Positions 28,083-37,585 of a stretch of DNA of 64,000 bases are shown in pieces (within the stretch, counting starts at the first letter, position 1; each line of letters opens with the position of its first letter). Origin of the DNA: Candidatus Defluviibacterium haderslevense. Its GTDB lineage: Bacteria > Bacteroidota > Bacteroidia > Chitinophagales > Saprospiraceae. The position numbers and the translations under genes are program-made. The stretch spans positions 3,671,501 through 3,735,500 of the forward strand of contig JADJRL010000003.1 of assembly GCA_016712225.1 (NCBI GenBank), given 5' to 3'. Below the pieces are notes generated by a model that saw only the letters and a program-made list of their open reading frames with translations, was not told where the DNA came from and searched no databases.

Positions 28083-28865
28083 TTATATTTTATAAAACCC
28101 TGAAAATACCTCATGAGCTGGTCCCGTAAGATAAATATCTGTTGCTTTTTGACCCTGTAGATTTAACTCAACTTTTAACTGTCCTCCTTTTGAAATAACA
28201 GGAATAGAAACATAACCTTGCAGTTTCAATTGTATGGCCTGATAGTAGGCTGCCGCGGTAATTCCGGTCCCGCAAGCCAGAGTTTCATTTTCGACGCCGC
28301 GTTCATAGGTGGCAATCCAAAGTTGATCGTCCTTCCATTCTATAAAATTCACATTGGAACCTTCAGGAGAGAATGCATTTCTTATTTTTTTTCCCTCTTC
28401 GTAGATGTTGTAATGGAAAGGATCATTGACTTCAACCATGATATGAGGGGAACCACTTTGGACAAATGGTCCGAATGGTGTTGATGTCAATTGATCTATA
28501 TCTGACATTTTTATTCTTACTTCATTGCCTTTGAGTTCACCTGTATGCTCGCCATCAGCAGCAATAAAATGAAGTTTAGTTTTGTTTAGTTTGGTGCATA
28601 CATATAATACTGCACAACGACTCCCATTTCCACAAAAAGTCGAAAATCGGCCGTCTGAATTTAAGTATTTCATTCTGAAATCAAATTTCGGATCTTGACA
28701 AACAGCAATGATGCCATCCGCACCAATACCAAAATGTCGATCACACATACGTTCTAATACTGCTTGTTCATTAAGATCAATAAATTCAAATTCAAAAAAA
28801 TCAAAAATGATAAAATCATTTCCAGCACCTTCAAATTTTTCAAACGGGATGACCTTTGGTTTCAT
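28083..28865 (-). CDS. dapF: Diaminopimelate epimerase
   Basis: 260 residues. The two catalytic cysteines are in place: Cys78 in FSTFCGNGSRCA and Cys198 in ENETLACGTGITA. The N-terminal FEKFEGAGNDFIIFD is the family start. It converts LL- to meso-diaminopimelate for lysine and peptidoglycan synthesis. It begins 12 bp after the NUDIX gene and is probably co-transcribed with it. Confidence 0.96.
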   Translation of the reverse strand: MKPKVIPFEKFEGAGNDFIIFDFFEFEFIDLNEQAVLERMCDRHFGIGADGIIAVCQDPKFDFRMKYLNSDGRFSTFCGNGSRCAVLYVCTKLNKTKLHFIAADGEHTGELKGNEVRIKMSDIDQLTSTPFGPFVQSGSPHIMVEVNDPFHYNIYEEGKKIRNAFSPEGSNVNFIEWKDDQLWIATYERGVENETLACGTGITAAAYYQAIQLKLQGYVSIPVISKGGQLKVELNLQGQKATDIYLTGPAHEVFSGFYKI

Positions 28866-28877
28866 TTCAAATCAAAC

Positions 28878-29510
28878 TTAGATTTTATTTAATAAGACAG
28901 TTACACTTTTGTGTATCGGACTTAATCGTCTGGCATCTTCAATAGTAAACCATTGAATGTCGGTTATGTTTTCTTCTGCTTGGGGAACAGGAATTTGGTC
29001 TTTAACCAAATTCAAATGATACCATTTGGTTTTTTTAAGACATCTGATTCCTTTTTTGTCCCTATAGATATGCCATGTGGTTCCAGCTTTGGATTTGAGT
29101 TGGAGTGCATTAAGACCTGTTTCTTCCTGACATTCCCTCAATCCTGCAGTTGGGAAATCTTCATTAGGATCTAACTTACCTTTAGGAAGATCCCAAAGAC
29201 CCTTACGAAAAATCATCAGAATTTTTTTTTCCTGATTATGGATGATTCCTCCTGCTGCTGGCACCCAGTTCAACAAGCTCTTTAGATCATCATACATTAA
29301 ACCCAAATCGGCCGCAAAAAGGATGACTTGTTCGAATCTGCTTGATTTTTCGAGTATTTCCATATATTGAAAAAGACTTTTTTTAAGGCCCTTGTAAGGC
29401 ATGATCAAGCTTTTTTGATCAGTTGAAATGGTCGATAATTCTGTTTCAGACATTAAGATTAGAAGTCGGTCATTTATATAAATTTCGTACTTTTGACGCT
29501 CTTTTGACAT
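28878..29510 (-). CDS. NUDIX hydrolase
   Basis: 210 residues. The Nudix box GKLDPNEDFPTAGLRECQEE followed by TGL fits GX5EX7REUXEEXGU, with the metal-binding glutamates present. The catalytic domain is C-terminal (about 85-210); the N-terminal 80 residues are an extra module of unknown role. The substrate, usually a nucleoside diphosphate linked to another group, cannot be told. Its start codon lies only 8 bp from that of the divergent pyrE. Confidence 0.88.
   Translation of the reverse strand: MSKERQKYEIYINDRLLILMSETELSTISTDQKSLIMPYKGLKKSLFQYMEILEKSSRFEQVILFAADLGLMYDDLKSLLNWVPAAGGIIHNQEKKILMIFRKGLWDLPKGKLDPNEDFPTAGLRECQEETGLNALQLKSKAGTTWHIYRDKKGIRCLKKTKWYHLNLVKDQIPVPQAEENITDIQWFTIEDARRLSPIHKSVTVLLNKI
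29488..29495 (+). promoter_or_regulatory. Possible pyrE -7 element inside the NUDIX coding start
   Basis: TACTTTTG fits TAnnTTTG and would place the pyrE transcript start about 17 bases before its ATG, inside the first codons of the divergent NUDIX gene. No -33 TTTG is evident. Confidence 0.4.
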
Positions 29511-29518
29511 AGATTTAA

Positions 29519-30163
29519 ATGAGTTTGGCTAAAAACATCGCTGATAGATTGCTGCAAATAAACGCAATTAAATTAAATGCACCTAATCCTTTTACTTGGG
29601 CATCTGGGTTAAGAAGTCCCATTTATTGTGATAATAGGCTTATTTTATCATATCCTGCAGCCAGAAAGGAGTTGATATTGGCCTTGGTTCGGGAAAGTAG
29701 TTGTTTTGACGGTATCAATGCTATTGCAGGTGTTGCTACAGCAGGTATTGCCTGGGGTGCCTATTTAGCTGATCGATTAGATTTGCCCTATTGTTATGTT
29801 CGAAATAAACCCAAGGAACATGGTATGAAAAACCTAATCGAAGGTAAATTGCCTGAAAATAGTACTGTTTTAGTTATTGAAGATCTCATATCTACGGGTG
29901 GAAGTTCTTTAGAAGCCGTTCATGCGCTTCAGGAGAATGAAATCAAAGTAGCAGGCGTTTTAGCCATTTTTCAGTACGGTTTTTTATCTGCGAATGAAAA
30001 ATTTAAAGAAAATAATATCCCATTTCGCACTTTAACGGACTTTCCGACACTTTTGGAACGAGCTTTGTATAGGAATGACATTACTTCCCTTGAATATGAT
30101 CAATTAAGTTCTTGGAACATTAATCCGAAATTATGGTCAGATCAATTTCTTAACCATAATTAA
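29519..30163 (+). CDS. pyrE: Orotate phosphoribosyltransferase
   Basis: 214 residues. The PRPP-binding loop VLVIEDLISTGGSS, the flexible-loop region RNKPKEHGMKNLIEG and the orotate-side FTWASGLRSPIYCDNR are all conserved. It adds ribose 5-phosphate from PRPP to orotate in UMP synthesis. pyrC, of the same pathway, is at 36.2-37.5 kb and not linked as an operon. The M42 peptidase gene follows 11 bp downstream. Confidence 0.96.
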   Translation: MSLAKNIADRLLQINAIKLNAPNPFTWASGLRSPIYCDNRLILSYPAARKELILALVRESSCFDGINAIAGVATAGIAWGAYLADRLDLPYCYVRNKPKEHGMKNLIEGKLPENSTVLVIEDLISTGGSSLEAVHALQENEIKVAGVLAIFQYGFLSANEKFKENNIPFRTLTDFPTLLERALYRNDITSLEYDQLSSWNINPKLWSDQFLNHN

Positions 30164-30174
30164 TACTTTAAATT

Positions 30175-31254
30175 ATGTCAATTATTAATAAAAAGTCAGA
30201 AGAGTTTCTCTTTGAATATTTAAATAATGCTTCTCCAACTGGTCATGAGGCTTCAGGTCAAAAAATTTGGCTGGATTACATCAAAGATTATGTTGATGAA
30301 TGGCATTTAGATTACTACGGTACGTTATATTCTGTCGTAAATCCTGGGAAGGATTTCAAAGTCATCATAGAAGGCCATTCAGATGAAATTTCATGGATGG
30401 TAAATTACATCACAGATGACGGATATATTTATGTTATCAGAAATGGCGGATCGGATCAGTCTATCGCACCTTCAAAAAGAGTCAATATACATACCGAAAA
30501 AGGTTTTGTGAAAGGGATATTTGGTTGGCCAGCCATTCATATGCGTAAAGGCATTGATACCAACATGACAGCTACGATTGAAAATATTTTTATTGATGTA
30601 GGTGCGAAGGACAAAGAAGAAGTAGAAAAAATGGGGATCCATGTCGGTCAAGTAATCACCTATGAAGATACTTTAATGAAATTAAACGATACCTTTTATG
30701 TTGGTCGGGCTTTGGACAATAGAATGGGTGGTTTTTGTATTGCAGAAGTAGCCAGACTCTTAAAGAAAAACAAAGTCAAGCTTCCATTTTCTTTATATAT
30801 AGTCAATTCTGTACAGGAAGAAATTGGACTCAGAGGTGCAGAGATGATTGCTGAGACCATCAAGCCCAATATAGCCATTGTAACCGATGTTACCCATGAT
30901 ACCCACACACCCATGGTGAAAACCAAAGAGCAGGGTAGTATTAAATGTGGTAGTGGTCCGGTGATTTGTTATGCCCCTGCAGTACATAATACCTTACAAA
31001 AACTAGTTGTTAAAACTGCTGCAGAAAAAGAAATTCCAATCCAAAGATCAGCAGCTTCAAGAAGCACAGGTACAGACACTGATGCATTTGCATATTCGAA
31101 TGGTGGTGTGCCTTCGGTTTTGATTTCACTTCCATTGAGATATATGCATACGACTGTAGAATCAGCTCATAAGGCAGATATCGAGCATGTGATAAAGCTC
31201 ATCTATGAGGTGCTCTTGGCCATTGATCCAAAGAAAAGTTTGAAATACTTTTAG
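30175..31254 (+). CDS. M42 family aminopeptidase
   Basis: 359 residues. The di-zinc site of M42 (glutamyl/tetrahedral aminopeptidases) is visible: His/Asp in IEGHSDEISWMV, Asp in GRALDNRMGG, catalytic Glu-Glu in VNSVQEEIGLRGA, Asp in VTDVTHDTH and the last His in RYMHTTVES. These cytosolic enzymes trim short peptides, often as dodecamers. It is probably co-transcribed with pyrE. Confidence 0.93.
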   Translation: MSIINKKSEEFLFEYLNNASPTGHEASGQKIWLDYIKDYVDEWHLDYYGTLYSVVNPGKDFKVIIEGHSDEISWMVNYITDDGYIYVIRNGGSDQSIAPSKRVNIHTEKGFVKGIFGWPAIHMRKGIDTNMTATIENIFIDVGAKDKEEVEKMGIHVGQVITYEDTLMKLNDTFYVGRALDNRMGGFCIAEVARLLKKNKVKLPFSLYIVNSVQEEIGLRGAEMIAETIKPNIAIVTDVTHDTHTPMVKTKEQGSIKCGSGPVICYAPAVHNTLQKLVVKTAAEKEIPIQRSAASRSTGTDTDAFAYSNGGVPSVLISLPLRYMHTTVESAHKADIEHVIKLIYEVLLAIDPKKSLKYF

Positions 31255-31291
31255 ATATCTATTCTTTGCTTATAAATAAATACAAACTTAT

Positions 31292-31374
31292 GGCCCTGAA
31301 GGGGTCAAATAAATCAATGATGGGTGCCAACCCATCGGTAAGTAATAGAATTTATGGATAAGCCCTGAAAGGGT
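31292..31374. repeat. REP doublet (REPIN-like), degenerate
   Basis: GGCCCTGAAGGGG (31292) and AGCCCTGAAAGGGT (31361) flank a hairpin GATGGGT-GCCA-ACCCATC (31319-31336). The same arrangement, palindrome-hairpin-palindrome, occurs next to the RAYT gene at 40.6-40.85 kb. Confidence 0.75.
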
Positions 31375-31503
31375 GTAATTTGCTATGTGCCACTTTAGAT
31401 ATAATGCCTGTTAATACAAAGAATGACTTTTCAAGGTGATTTTTCATTATTACTTTTAAACCATTGGGGTAGGAAAATGGAGGTTCTATAGGGTTAATGA
31501 TTT

Positions 31504-31586
31504 CGCCCTTTCAGGGCTAAAAGATGAGTTTGAGGTTGGTTCAAAGGGCTTCACCCTTTGTTGTTTTATTTCGCCCTTTCAGGGCT
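31504..31586. repeat. REP doublet with central hairpin
   Basis: Two identical REP palindromes CGCCCTTTCAGGGCT (31504-31518, 31572-31586) are spaced exactly 68 bp apart and flank a hairpin CAAAGGG-CTTCA-CCCTTTG (31542-31560). The element at 40070-40152 has the same layout in the opposite orientation. Confidence 0.85.
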
Positions 31587-31753
31587 AAGAATGATGCTCT
31601 GTTTCTAAAAAAAGTTTTAGTGTAAAGAAATTAAATTTGATAATGTAGATCGATATTAGCGGTCAAGAACCGTAAAAAGTTACCAAATGCAAAGGATTAT
31701 ATCTGTTCCTACAAATTAATCTCCCTTAAATGGCTCATACTTGAATTGTTATG

Positions 31754-31761
31754 TATATTTG
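31754..31761 (+). promoter_or_regulatory. Possible -7 promoter element (TATATTTG)
   Basis: An exact TAnnTTTG match 17 bases before the ATG of the outer-membrane lipoprotein gene; no matching upstream TTTG. Confidence 0.4.
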
Positions 31762-31777
31762 ATAATAATTTATACAT

Positions 31778-32497
31778 ATGAAAAATATCTATAGTCTTTC
31801 GATTTTGGTTTTTATTTTTGTTTTTGGGATGTCTTGCAATCCTACTTTTTATGTTCCAAATACACAAAATGTTCCCATGATTGGGGAAAAAGGTCAGGTC
31901 AATCTAAGTATTGCTGGTAATGCAAATCAAGTTGAAATTCAAGGTGCATACGGTTTAAGTTCAAAATTTACGCTTCAAGCCAATACAGCTTTTTATGTTC
32001 CAAGAGATTTGGATAATGGCAATGGAGGAGGAGGCAAATTATTTGAGTTGGGTTTGGGCTATTATAAACCCATTAGAGAGCGAATTATTTTTGAAACCTA
32101 TGCGCTATTTGGTATTGGCGGAATGGAGAATCACTTTCCGACGACTTTGACTGCAAATCCGAACACAACCGGTAAAATTTCTGCTTTATTAAATCGATAT
32201 ACTATACAACCCATATTAGGCTTTAATGAAAAATATTATTCTGTCATTTTTTCATCCAGATTTAGCAGTTTGAATTATGGCAATTATAAAGGAAGTTTGA
32301 TTTTTGACAATGCAGATCAAACTGAGTATTTAAAAGCCAATCGAATTAATTTTTTAATTGAACCTGCACTGACAGTTCGAGTAGGATCTGAAAAAATCAA
32401 ATTTCAATTGCAGGTTATGCATAGTTTCAACCTTTCTAATGATCTGTTCAAACAGGAAGATGATTTGATTTCTATGGGTTTGAATTTCCACTTTTGA
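31778..32497 (+). CDS. Predicted outer-membrane beta-barrel lipoprotein
   Basis: 239 residues. The signal peptide MKNIYSLSILVFIFVFGMSC has a lipobox (GMSC). The mature part alternates hydrophobic residues (VNLSIAGNANQVEIQGAYGL, FTLQANTAFYV, KIKFQLQVMHSF) and ends SMGLNFHF, as expected of a small barrel. No named family is recognised. It stands between the REP elements and the UbiA-like gene. Confidence 0.65.
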   Translation: MKNIYSLSILVFIFVFGMSCNPTFYVPNTQNVPMIGEKGQVNLSIAGNANQVEIQGAYGLSSKFTLQANTAFYVPRDLDNGNGGGGKLFELGLGYYKPIRERIIFETYALFGIGGMENHFPTTLTANPNTTGKISALLNRYTIQPILGFNEKYYSVIFSSRFSSLNYGNYKGSLIFDNADQTEYLKANRINFLIEPALTVRVGSEKIKFQLQVMHSFNLSNDLFKQEDDLISMGLNFHF

Positions 32498-32553
32498 GTT
32501 TTTTGTACATTGATTGAATATCATTTTCAATCCATCAACATACAAATAGTTTC

Positions 32554-33336
32554 ATGAGAATTATTGGCTCTGTTGGTCTTGTATTATTTTATGGTTTGAT
32601 TGGTCTGTTATTGTGTTATGGGATTTATTATTCCACACAAAAAGGATTTCTTGGCAAGGAACAATTGCTTTTTATTTTTTTTCTGGTTTTTAGCTACTAT
32701 TATTACCTCCAAATATATAATCCCAATGTCAGGAAATTTAACTCATTCTTTTTATCCTTACCATTGGTTATTGGTGTATGTATTTGTGTTCTGATATATT
32801 GGAATTTTAAATGGGCAGATTTAAATTCAAACTTGCTTATGTTGGAATTTACTTTAGCATTATTGTATGGTATTCCACATCAGTATTTGAATCTCCGTCA
32901 GATTCCATTTCTTAAAAATGTTTTAGTAGCTCTGGTATGGGTATTGATGCCATGGATTTTCATTTCATTCAAGGATGTTAATCCCATATTGGTAATACTG
33001 ACCATGGAAGTTTTTGTGTTTATTTTTTTAATCTCCATGCGATTTGATGAAATTGACTATGATGTAGATTTGAAGTCGAAACATATAACGGCTTCAACGA
33101 TTTTGTCAAAACAACATTCCACTTTTATCATTTTGGTGGGCAGTTCTATAATAATTATTTTGGATGTTTTGATGTGGAAGTTTCTGTGCCTGGATAGAAA
33201 TAAAATGGTTTCTCAATTATTGATTAATCTACTTCTGATTTATTTTTTATTGGGTTCCGTTAAAGGTATTCGAAAGTATAAAATCACCTACGATACTATT
33301 TTGTTGATGAAAGTTGTTTGCTTATGTTTAATTTGA
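32554..33336 (+). CDS. UbiA-like polytopic membrane protein
   Basis: 260 residues with about eight hydrophobic helices. The segment RFDEIDYDVDLKSKHITAST resembles the second Asp-rich motif of UbiA prenyltransferases (D..D...D...G..T), and RQIPFLKNVLVALVWVLMP resembles a conserved UbiA stretch. The first N/DxxxD motif is replaced (LEFTLALLYG...YLNLRQ), so prenyl transfer is doubtful. Many Bacteroidota carry such degenerate UbiA-like proteins of unknown role. The final helix ends abruptly at CLCLI. Confidence 0.55.
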   Translation: MRIIGSVGLVLFYGLIGLLLCYGIYYSTQKGFLGKEQLLFIFFLVFSYYYYLQIYNPNVRKFNSFFLSLPLVIGVCICVLIYWNFKWADLNSNLLMLEFTLALLYGIPHQYLNLRQIPFLKNVLVALVWVLMPWIFISFKDVNPILVILTMEVFVFIFLISMRFDEIDYDVDLKSKHITASTILSKQHSTFIILVGSSIIIILDVLMWKFLCLDRNKMVSQLLINLLLIYFLLGSVKGIRKYKITYDTILLMKVVCLCLI

Positions 33337-33399
33337 TTTAAAGTTGGAGAACTACTGAACTTGATCAAGAATATATTAACATGTGTAGAGATAATTCAC

Positions 33400-33725
33400 A
33401 AATTAATTTTGAAGGGCAGTAGCTAATAATATGTAGTCATAGAAATTTGGATCGACCTTAAGGGGTAAGCCGTTAAAAAATGATGTAATGAAACCGTTAA
33501 AAATTCAAAACTGTATGAGCCCAACATAATGCTAAAAAAAGAACAATAATGCGAGCTGGGCAAGTGTTATGCTAAACAAAAGAAACATGGCCATTGGCGA
33601 GTTTTTTGAATTTAGGTTTCATGGAATCATTTTAGGCTTAGACCTTACAGTCTAGAATTTTTGGTTCTTTTTTTTCATGAAAAAAGAACAAAAAGTTTCT
33701 AATTAAAATGAAAATAAATATTTTA
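33400..33725. repeat. Dispersed intergenic repeat, copy 2
   Basis: Inverted relative of 23144-23490: AGTCATAGAAATTTGG (33436) mirrors the right end of copy 1, and ACAAAAAGTTTCTAATTAAA (about 33690) mirrors its left end. It also contains TTTTTTTTCATGAAAAAAGA, a self-complementary block. It fills most of the 474-base gap between two convergent genes; no coding frame is seen. Confidence 0.6.
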
Positions 33726-33810
33726 GAAAAATGTCAAGTAACCAAAGTGATCTTTTTAATGCTTGTCAATTTTGTAAAGGGTATAGGAGTTCTGAATTCA
33801 CTGACGTGAA

Positions 33811-36093
33811 CTAAATTTTAATAAATTTAGAAACTAAAAATTGCGTTCCACTTTGAAATTTTATCACATAACACCCACTTTTAAAATTGCTTACATCTAG
33901 CGTTTTTTTATTTAAGTCATTGATAGCAATGGAGGATATCACTGCGCCATTTAAGTCTATAATCTTTAATATTCCGCTAGTAGTATTTTGATCACATTCA
34001 AATGTTATCGTATGTTGAGCAGGATTAGGGTATATTTTAAATTCATTGTTATGAACATCGTTAGAACTAACTATGGTGCCATCCGTTTTATAAGTAGTAG
34101 AGAATATAGAAAAGCCACCACGCTGATTGCCCACAACCATGTCCAAAACACCATCATCATCTATATCTGCAACGCTCAAATGAGTGTTTTCACCTTCACG
34201 TAATTGACCATAATTTAAATATTCTATTGTAAACTTATTATATAAATTTCCTTCAATGTGACTAAATACAGAAGTCTCACCTAATAAGCCACCTGAGAAC
34301 ATTAGGTACTTTCCATTAGCATCGTAAAACATTGGGGCGGAATAAACCTTGGATCCAACTCCTTGTAAAATAATATTTCCCAGGCAATTGGTGTTTGGAC
34401 TGTTATAATAATCCGGATCAAATAATGGTGAGTTTTTAGTTCCTTGATTTTGAAAGTAATAAAAACTTCCACATGGTACCCGGTTGATATCATTGTTACT
34501 CAACAAAGATCCTGCTACAATGTCCGTTAATCCATCCCGATTCAGATCTACTAAATAGGGAACACTATAAGAGCGTGCAGACAATTGAAAATAATCGTAA
34601 ATGGCTTGTTTAAATACAAATTCTTTTCCTGGTCCCGCGATGTTTTCAGAATAGAAAAATCCACCCTGCGATTCACCTGTGAGCATATCCAGATCGCCAT
34701 CTCCATCTAAATCCCCAAAACTTGGAGTAAAATTTGAAGTTCCGTTAATGCCTTCTCCGAACTGTTTGAAATTTATATAATTGCTATCCACCAATTCATA
34801 TTGTGGTGATTTAATTGAACCAATGTTTTTGAATAACACAAGTCTTGGATCTCTGCTATTGTTGAGTGAATAAAATCCTTCGGTTCCGATTAATAAATCA
34901 GTCAAACCATCTTGATTGTAATCTACAAAACATGGATGAGCAGCAGATCCAAAATCCAACATATCCTCAATGAGTAAATTCTTTTGAGTTAAAGTGAAGT
35001 TTGGTTTGGTATTGATAGGTTTGTTTTGATAATACCAAAGATTATTAATATTCTCTGATTGATATCTTTGGTTAGGGGCGACAAGTATATCCAAATGGCC
35101 ATCTAAATTAAAATCAACTTCGAAAGCTGAATTAAATTTATTCATATTAATGGGTGTGCTATTGGAAGGCCATGTGTTATCCTCTTTGTTCATCCAGGCT
35201 GTTGTAGATGAACCTCCATTGAAAAGTCCGATCATCGCATTATTGGACACGTCGCCAATCAATAAATCTCGCAACGGGTCACCATTTAAATCACAACTTA
35301 AAATAGTCGATCCACTATGTCGGATTTGATTGTTTGGTATTGTAAAGTAACTGGCACAAGAATCTGAAGTAGGACTTAATTTGATTTCAGACGACAATCC
35401 ATTCTCAACAAAGCGGCCATAACATTCATCTTGTAAAATAAATTGAAGTGAATCTAATGACCAGCCTCTTTCCTTTGAAATATTTTTAAACCATTGAACG
35501 TAACTTCCACCACTTGTAAAAGTAAGGATGTCCAGATCACCATCCTGGTCGATATCATCAATGGATGGATAATCAATATAATCTACAGGTATTTGAGTAT
35601 ACTGATTTCCACCTGTAGGCCAGTATAAGATATTGTATTTTTCCTTGCCAATACTTGCTATTTGAAATTGCAAGAAACCATTTACATTAGTGCCTTTATA
35701 AACTTCAATGCCTGCCGGTCCTTGTGTATTAAATGAACTTGAAAACATGTCGATGATACCATCCTTGTTGTAATCTTTTAGGATCACCCAATCAAGTACT
35801 CTAGGAAATTGCCTTCCCATTTCGGGTTGGAAATTATATTTTCCCGTTTTTCCATTAAAAATGAATGGCATTAATACATTTCCATTTTTGTCAAAAACCA
35901 AAAGATCTAAAATGCCATCAAAATTTAAATCACCTTGATTTACTTGGGCATTATTGATGCCTCCGGTCATCGGATATTTAAGTTGGCGACTATTGACAAA
36001 AAAGGGTATGTCTTTTCGTTCCAAAGGTTGACTGTGTAAGCTTGTGCCTATGGTTGATAAAATTAAAGAAAAGTATATAGTATAAAATCTCAT
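33811..36093 (-). CDS. FG-GAP/VCBS repeat protein with T9SS sorting domain
   Basis: 760 residues, signal peptide up to HSQ near residue 22. At least nine repeats of the calcium-binding type D.N.DG..D (GDLNFDGILDLL, DYNKDGIIDMF, DIDQDGDLDIL, DFNLDGHLDIL, DYNQDGLTDLL, DLDGDGDLDML, DLNRDGLTDIV, DIDDDGVLDMV) form an integrin-like beta-propeller. The C-terminus YPNPAQHTITFECD begins a type A sorting domain. Such proteins are usually surface adhesins or bind polymers; no enzyme motif is present. Confidence 0.85.
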   Translation of the reverse strand: MRFYTIYFSLILSTIGTSLHSQPLERKDIPFFVNSRQLKYPMTGGINNAQVNQGDLNFDGILDLLVFDKNGNVLMPFIFNGKTGKYNFQPEMGRQFPRVLDWVILKDYNKDGIIDMFSSSFNTQGPAGIEVYKGTNVNGFLQFQIASIGKEKYNILYWPTGGNQYTQIPVDYIDYPSIDDIDQDGDLDILTFTSGGSYVQWFKNISKERGWSLDSLQFILQDECYGRFVENGLSSEIKLSPTSDSCASYFTIPNNQIRHSGSTILSCDLNGDPLRDLLIGDVSNNAMIGLFNGGSSTTAWMNKEDNTWPSNSTPINMNKFNSAFEVDFNLDGHLDILVAPNQRYQSENINNLWYYQNKPINTKPNFTLTQKNLLIEDMLDFGSAAHPCFVDYNQDGLTDLLIGTEGFYSLNNSRDPRLVLFKNIGSIKSPQYELVDSNYINFKQFGEGINGTSNFTPSFGDLDGDGDLDMLTGESQGGFFYSENIAGPGKEFVFKQAIYDYFQLSARSYSVPYLVDLNRDGLTDIVAGSLLSNNDINRVPCGSFYYFQNQGTKNSPLFDPDYYNSPNTNCLGNIILQGVGSKVYSAPMFYDANGKYLMFSGGLLGETSVFSHIEGNLYNKFTIEYLNYGQLREGENTHLSVADIDDDGVLDMVVGNQRGGFSIFSTTYKTDGTIVSSNDVHNNEFKIYPNPAQHTITFECDQNTTSGILKIIDLNGAVISSIAINDLNKKTLDVSNFKSGCYVIKFQSGTQFLVSKFIKI

Positions 36094-36193
36094 TAATTCA
36101 TGGTGTTAAGTAAACAAATAACGCTTGTTTGGATTTAATAGTCCACATGCATTGAATATTTTAATCTTTATTGCATCCTAGTGATCATGAAAT

Positions 36194-37534
36194 TTATTTT
36201 CTGTCAAAATTCATTCTCATTCCTGTTTGTTCAGCAACAATGTGATCATTGTCGTATACCAAATGTCCATTGACAAAAGTTTTAACAATCTTTCCTCTGA
36301 GATCATAAGTTTCCAAAGGTGACCAACCACATTTATAATACAATTGCGCTGCCTTAATGTTTTGAACCTGATGTGGATCCAAAATTACAAGATCCGCAAA
36401 ATATCCTTCACGAAGAAATCCGCGATTTGCTATTTGGAAGCAAATAGCGGGATTGTGTGCCATTTTTTGCACTATAAAGGGCAGGTCCCAATGATTTTCA
36501 ACACCTAGGGTTATCATCATAGGCAATGCATGTTGAACTAAGGGTAATCCTGAAGGAGCAGAAAGGTAAGGTTGTGATTTTTCGTCCAAAGTATGGGGTG
36601 CATGGTCAGTGGCAACCACATCCAGTATTCCGTCTGTTAATCCTTGGCATAGTGCTTTTCGATCTACTGGTGTTTTAATAGCAGGATTGCATTTGATTTT
36701 ATTTCCTAAAGTAGGATAGCTGGTATCATCAAAAAATAAATGATGAACACATGCTTCTGAGGTTATCTTCTTATCTGCTAATGCTGTTATATTTTCAAAT
36801 AAACTTAATTCATCAGCAGTGCTAATGTGCAAAATATGAAGTCTCGTATTGTGCTTTTTAGCCAATGAAACTGCAAAGGAAGAAGACAGTAGACAAGCCT
36901 CCCTGCTTCTAATGTTAGGGTGTTGATCAGCAGTGAGACTCCCATTAAATTGTTTTTCAAAAAGAGCTAAGTTATGTTTAATAGTTTTTTCATCTTCGCA
37001 ATGTGTGGCAATCAATGTAGGTGCCTTGGAAAACAGGGATTCAAGGATGTGAGGATCGTCTACCAACATGCCTCCTGTTGAAGAGCCCATAAATACTTTA
37101 ATCCCACAGACATTGGAATAATTCACGCTCAATATTTCGTCTAAATTGTCATGCGAGACACCCATATAGAAGGAATAATTGGCAACAGATTTTTTTTCTG
37201 CTATCAGATATTTAGCTTCAAGAAGTGCTTTTGTTAAAGTATTTGGTATCGTATTAGGCATTTCCATAAAAGATGTTATCCCTCCAGCCACTGCAGCTCT
37301 TGATTCAGTTGCAATATCTGCTTTATGGGTCAATCCGGGATCTCTGAAATGAACCTGATCATCGATACATCCTGGTATCAAATTTAATCCATCAGCCTCT
37401 ATAATATAGGCTTCCGGATGACTTATATCTCGGTCAATTCTTTCAATTCGACCCTCACATATCAAAAGGTCAGATTCAAAGCTTTTTCCTTCATTTACGA
37501 GAATGCTGTTTTTTATTATCGTCCGATTTAGCAT
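36194..37534 (-). CDS. pyrC: Dihydroorotase
   Basis: 446 residues, type I amidohydrolase. The metal-site region reads GCIDDQVHFRDPGLTHKAD, so the usual first His of HxH is Gln; other dihydroorotases of this phylum appear to share DDQVHFREPG. The rest is conserved: Lys in GIKVFMG, His in ATHCEDE, His in RLHILHIST, and catalytic Asp in DVVATDHAPHT. It forms dihydroorotate from carbamoyl-aspartate in pyrimidine synthesis. Divergent from purK (51-bp gap). Confidence 0.92.
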   Translation of the reverse strand: MLNRTIIKNSILVNEGKSFESDLLICEGRIERIDRDISHPEAYIIEADGLNLIPGCIDDQVHFRDPGLTHKADIATESRAAVAGGITSFMEMPNTIPNTLTKALLEAKYLIAEKKSVANYSFYMGVSHDNLDEILSVNYSNVCGIKVFMGSSTGGMLVDDPHILESLFSKAPTLIATHCEDEKTIKHNLALFEKQFNGSLTADQHPNIRSREACLLSSSFAVSLAKKHNTRLHILHISTADELSLFENITALADKKITSEACVHHLFFDDTSYPTLGNKIKCNPAIKTPVDRKALCQGLTDGILDVVATDHAPHTLDEKSQPYLSAPSGLPLVQHALPMMITLGVENHWDLPFIVQKMAHNPAICFQIANRGFLREGYFADLVILDPHQVQNIKAAQLYYKCGWSPLETYDLRGKIVKTFVNGHLVYDNDHIVAEQTGMRMNFDRK

Positions 37535-37585
37535 TGTGATTAGTTTTGCATTGAATTTTAATGATCATTATTCAAAAAATTAACT

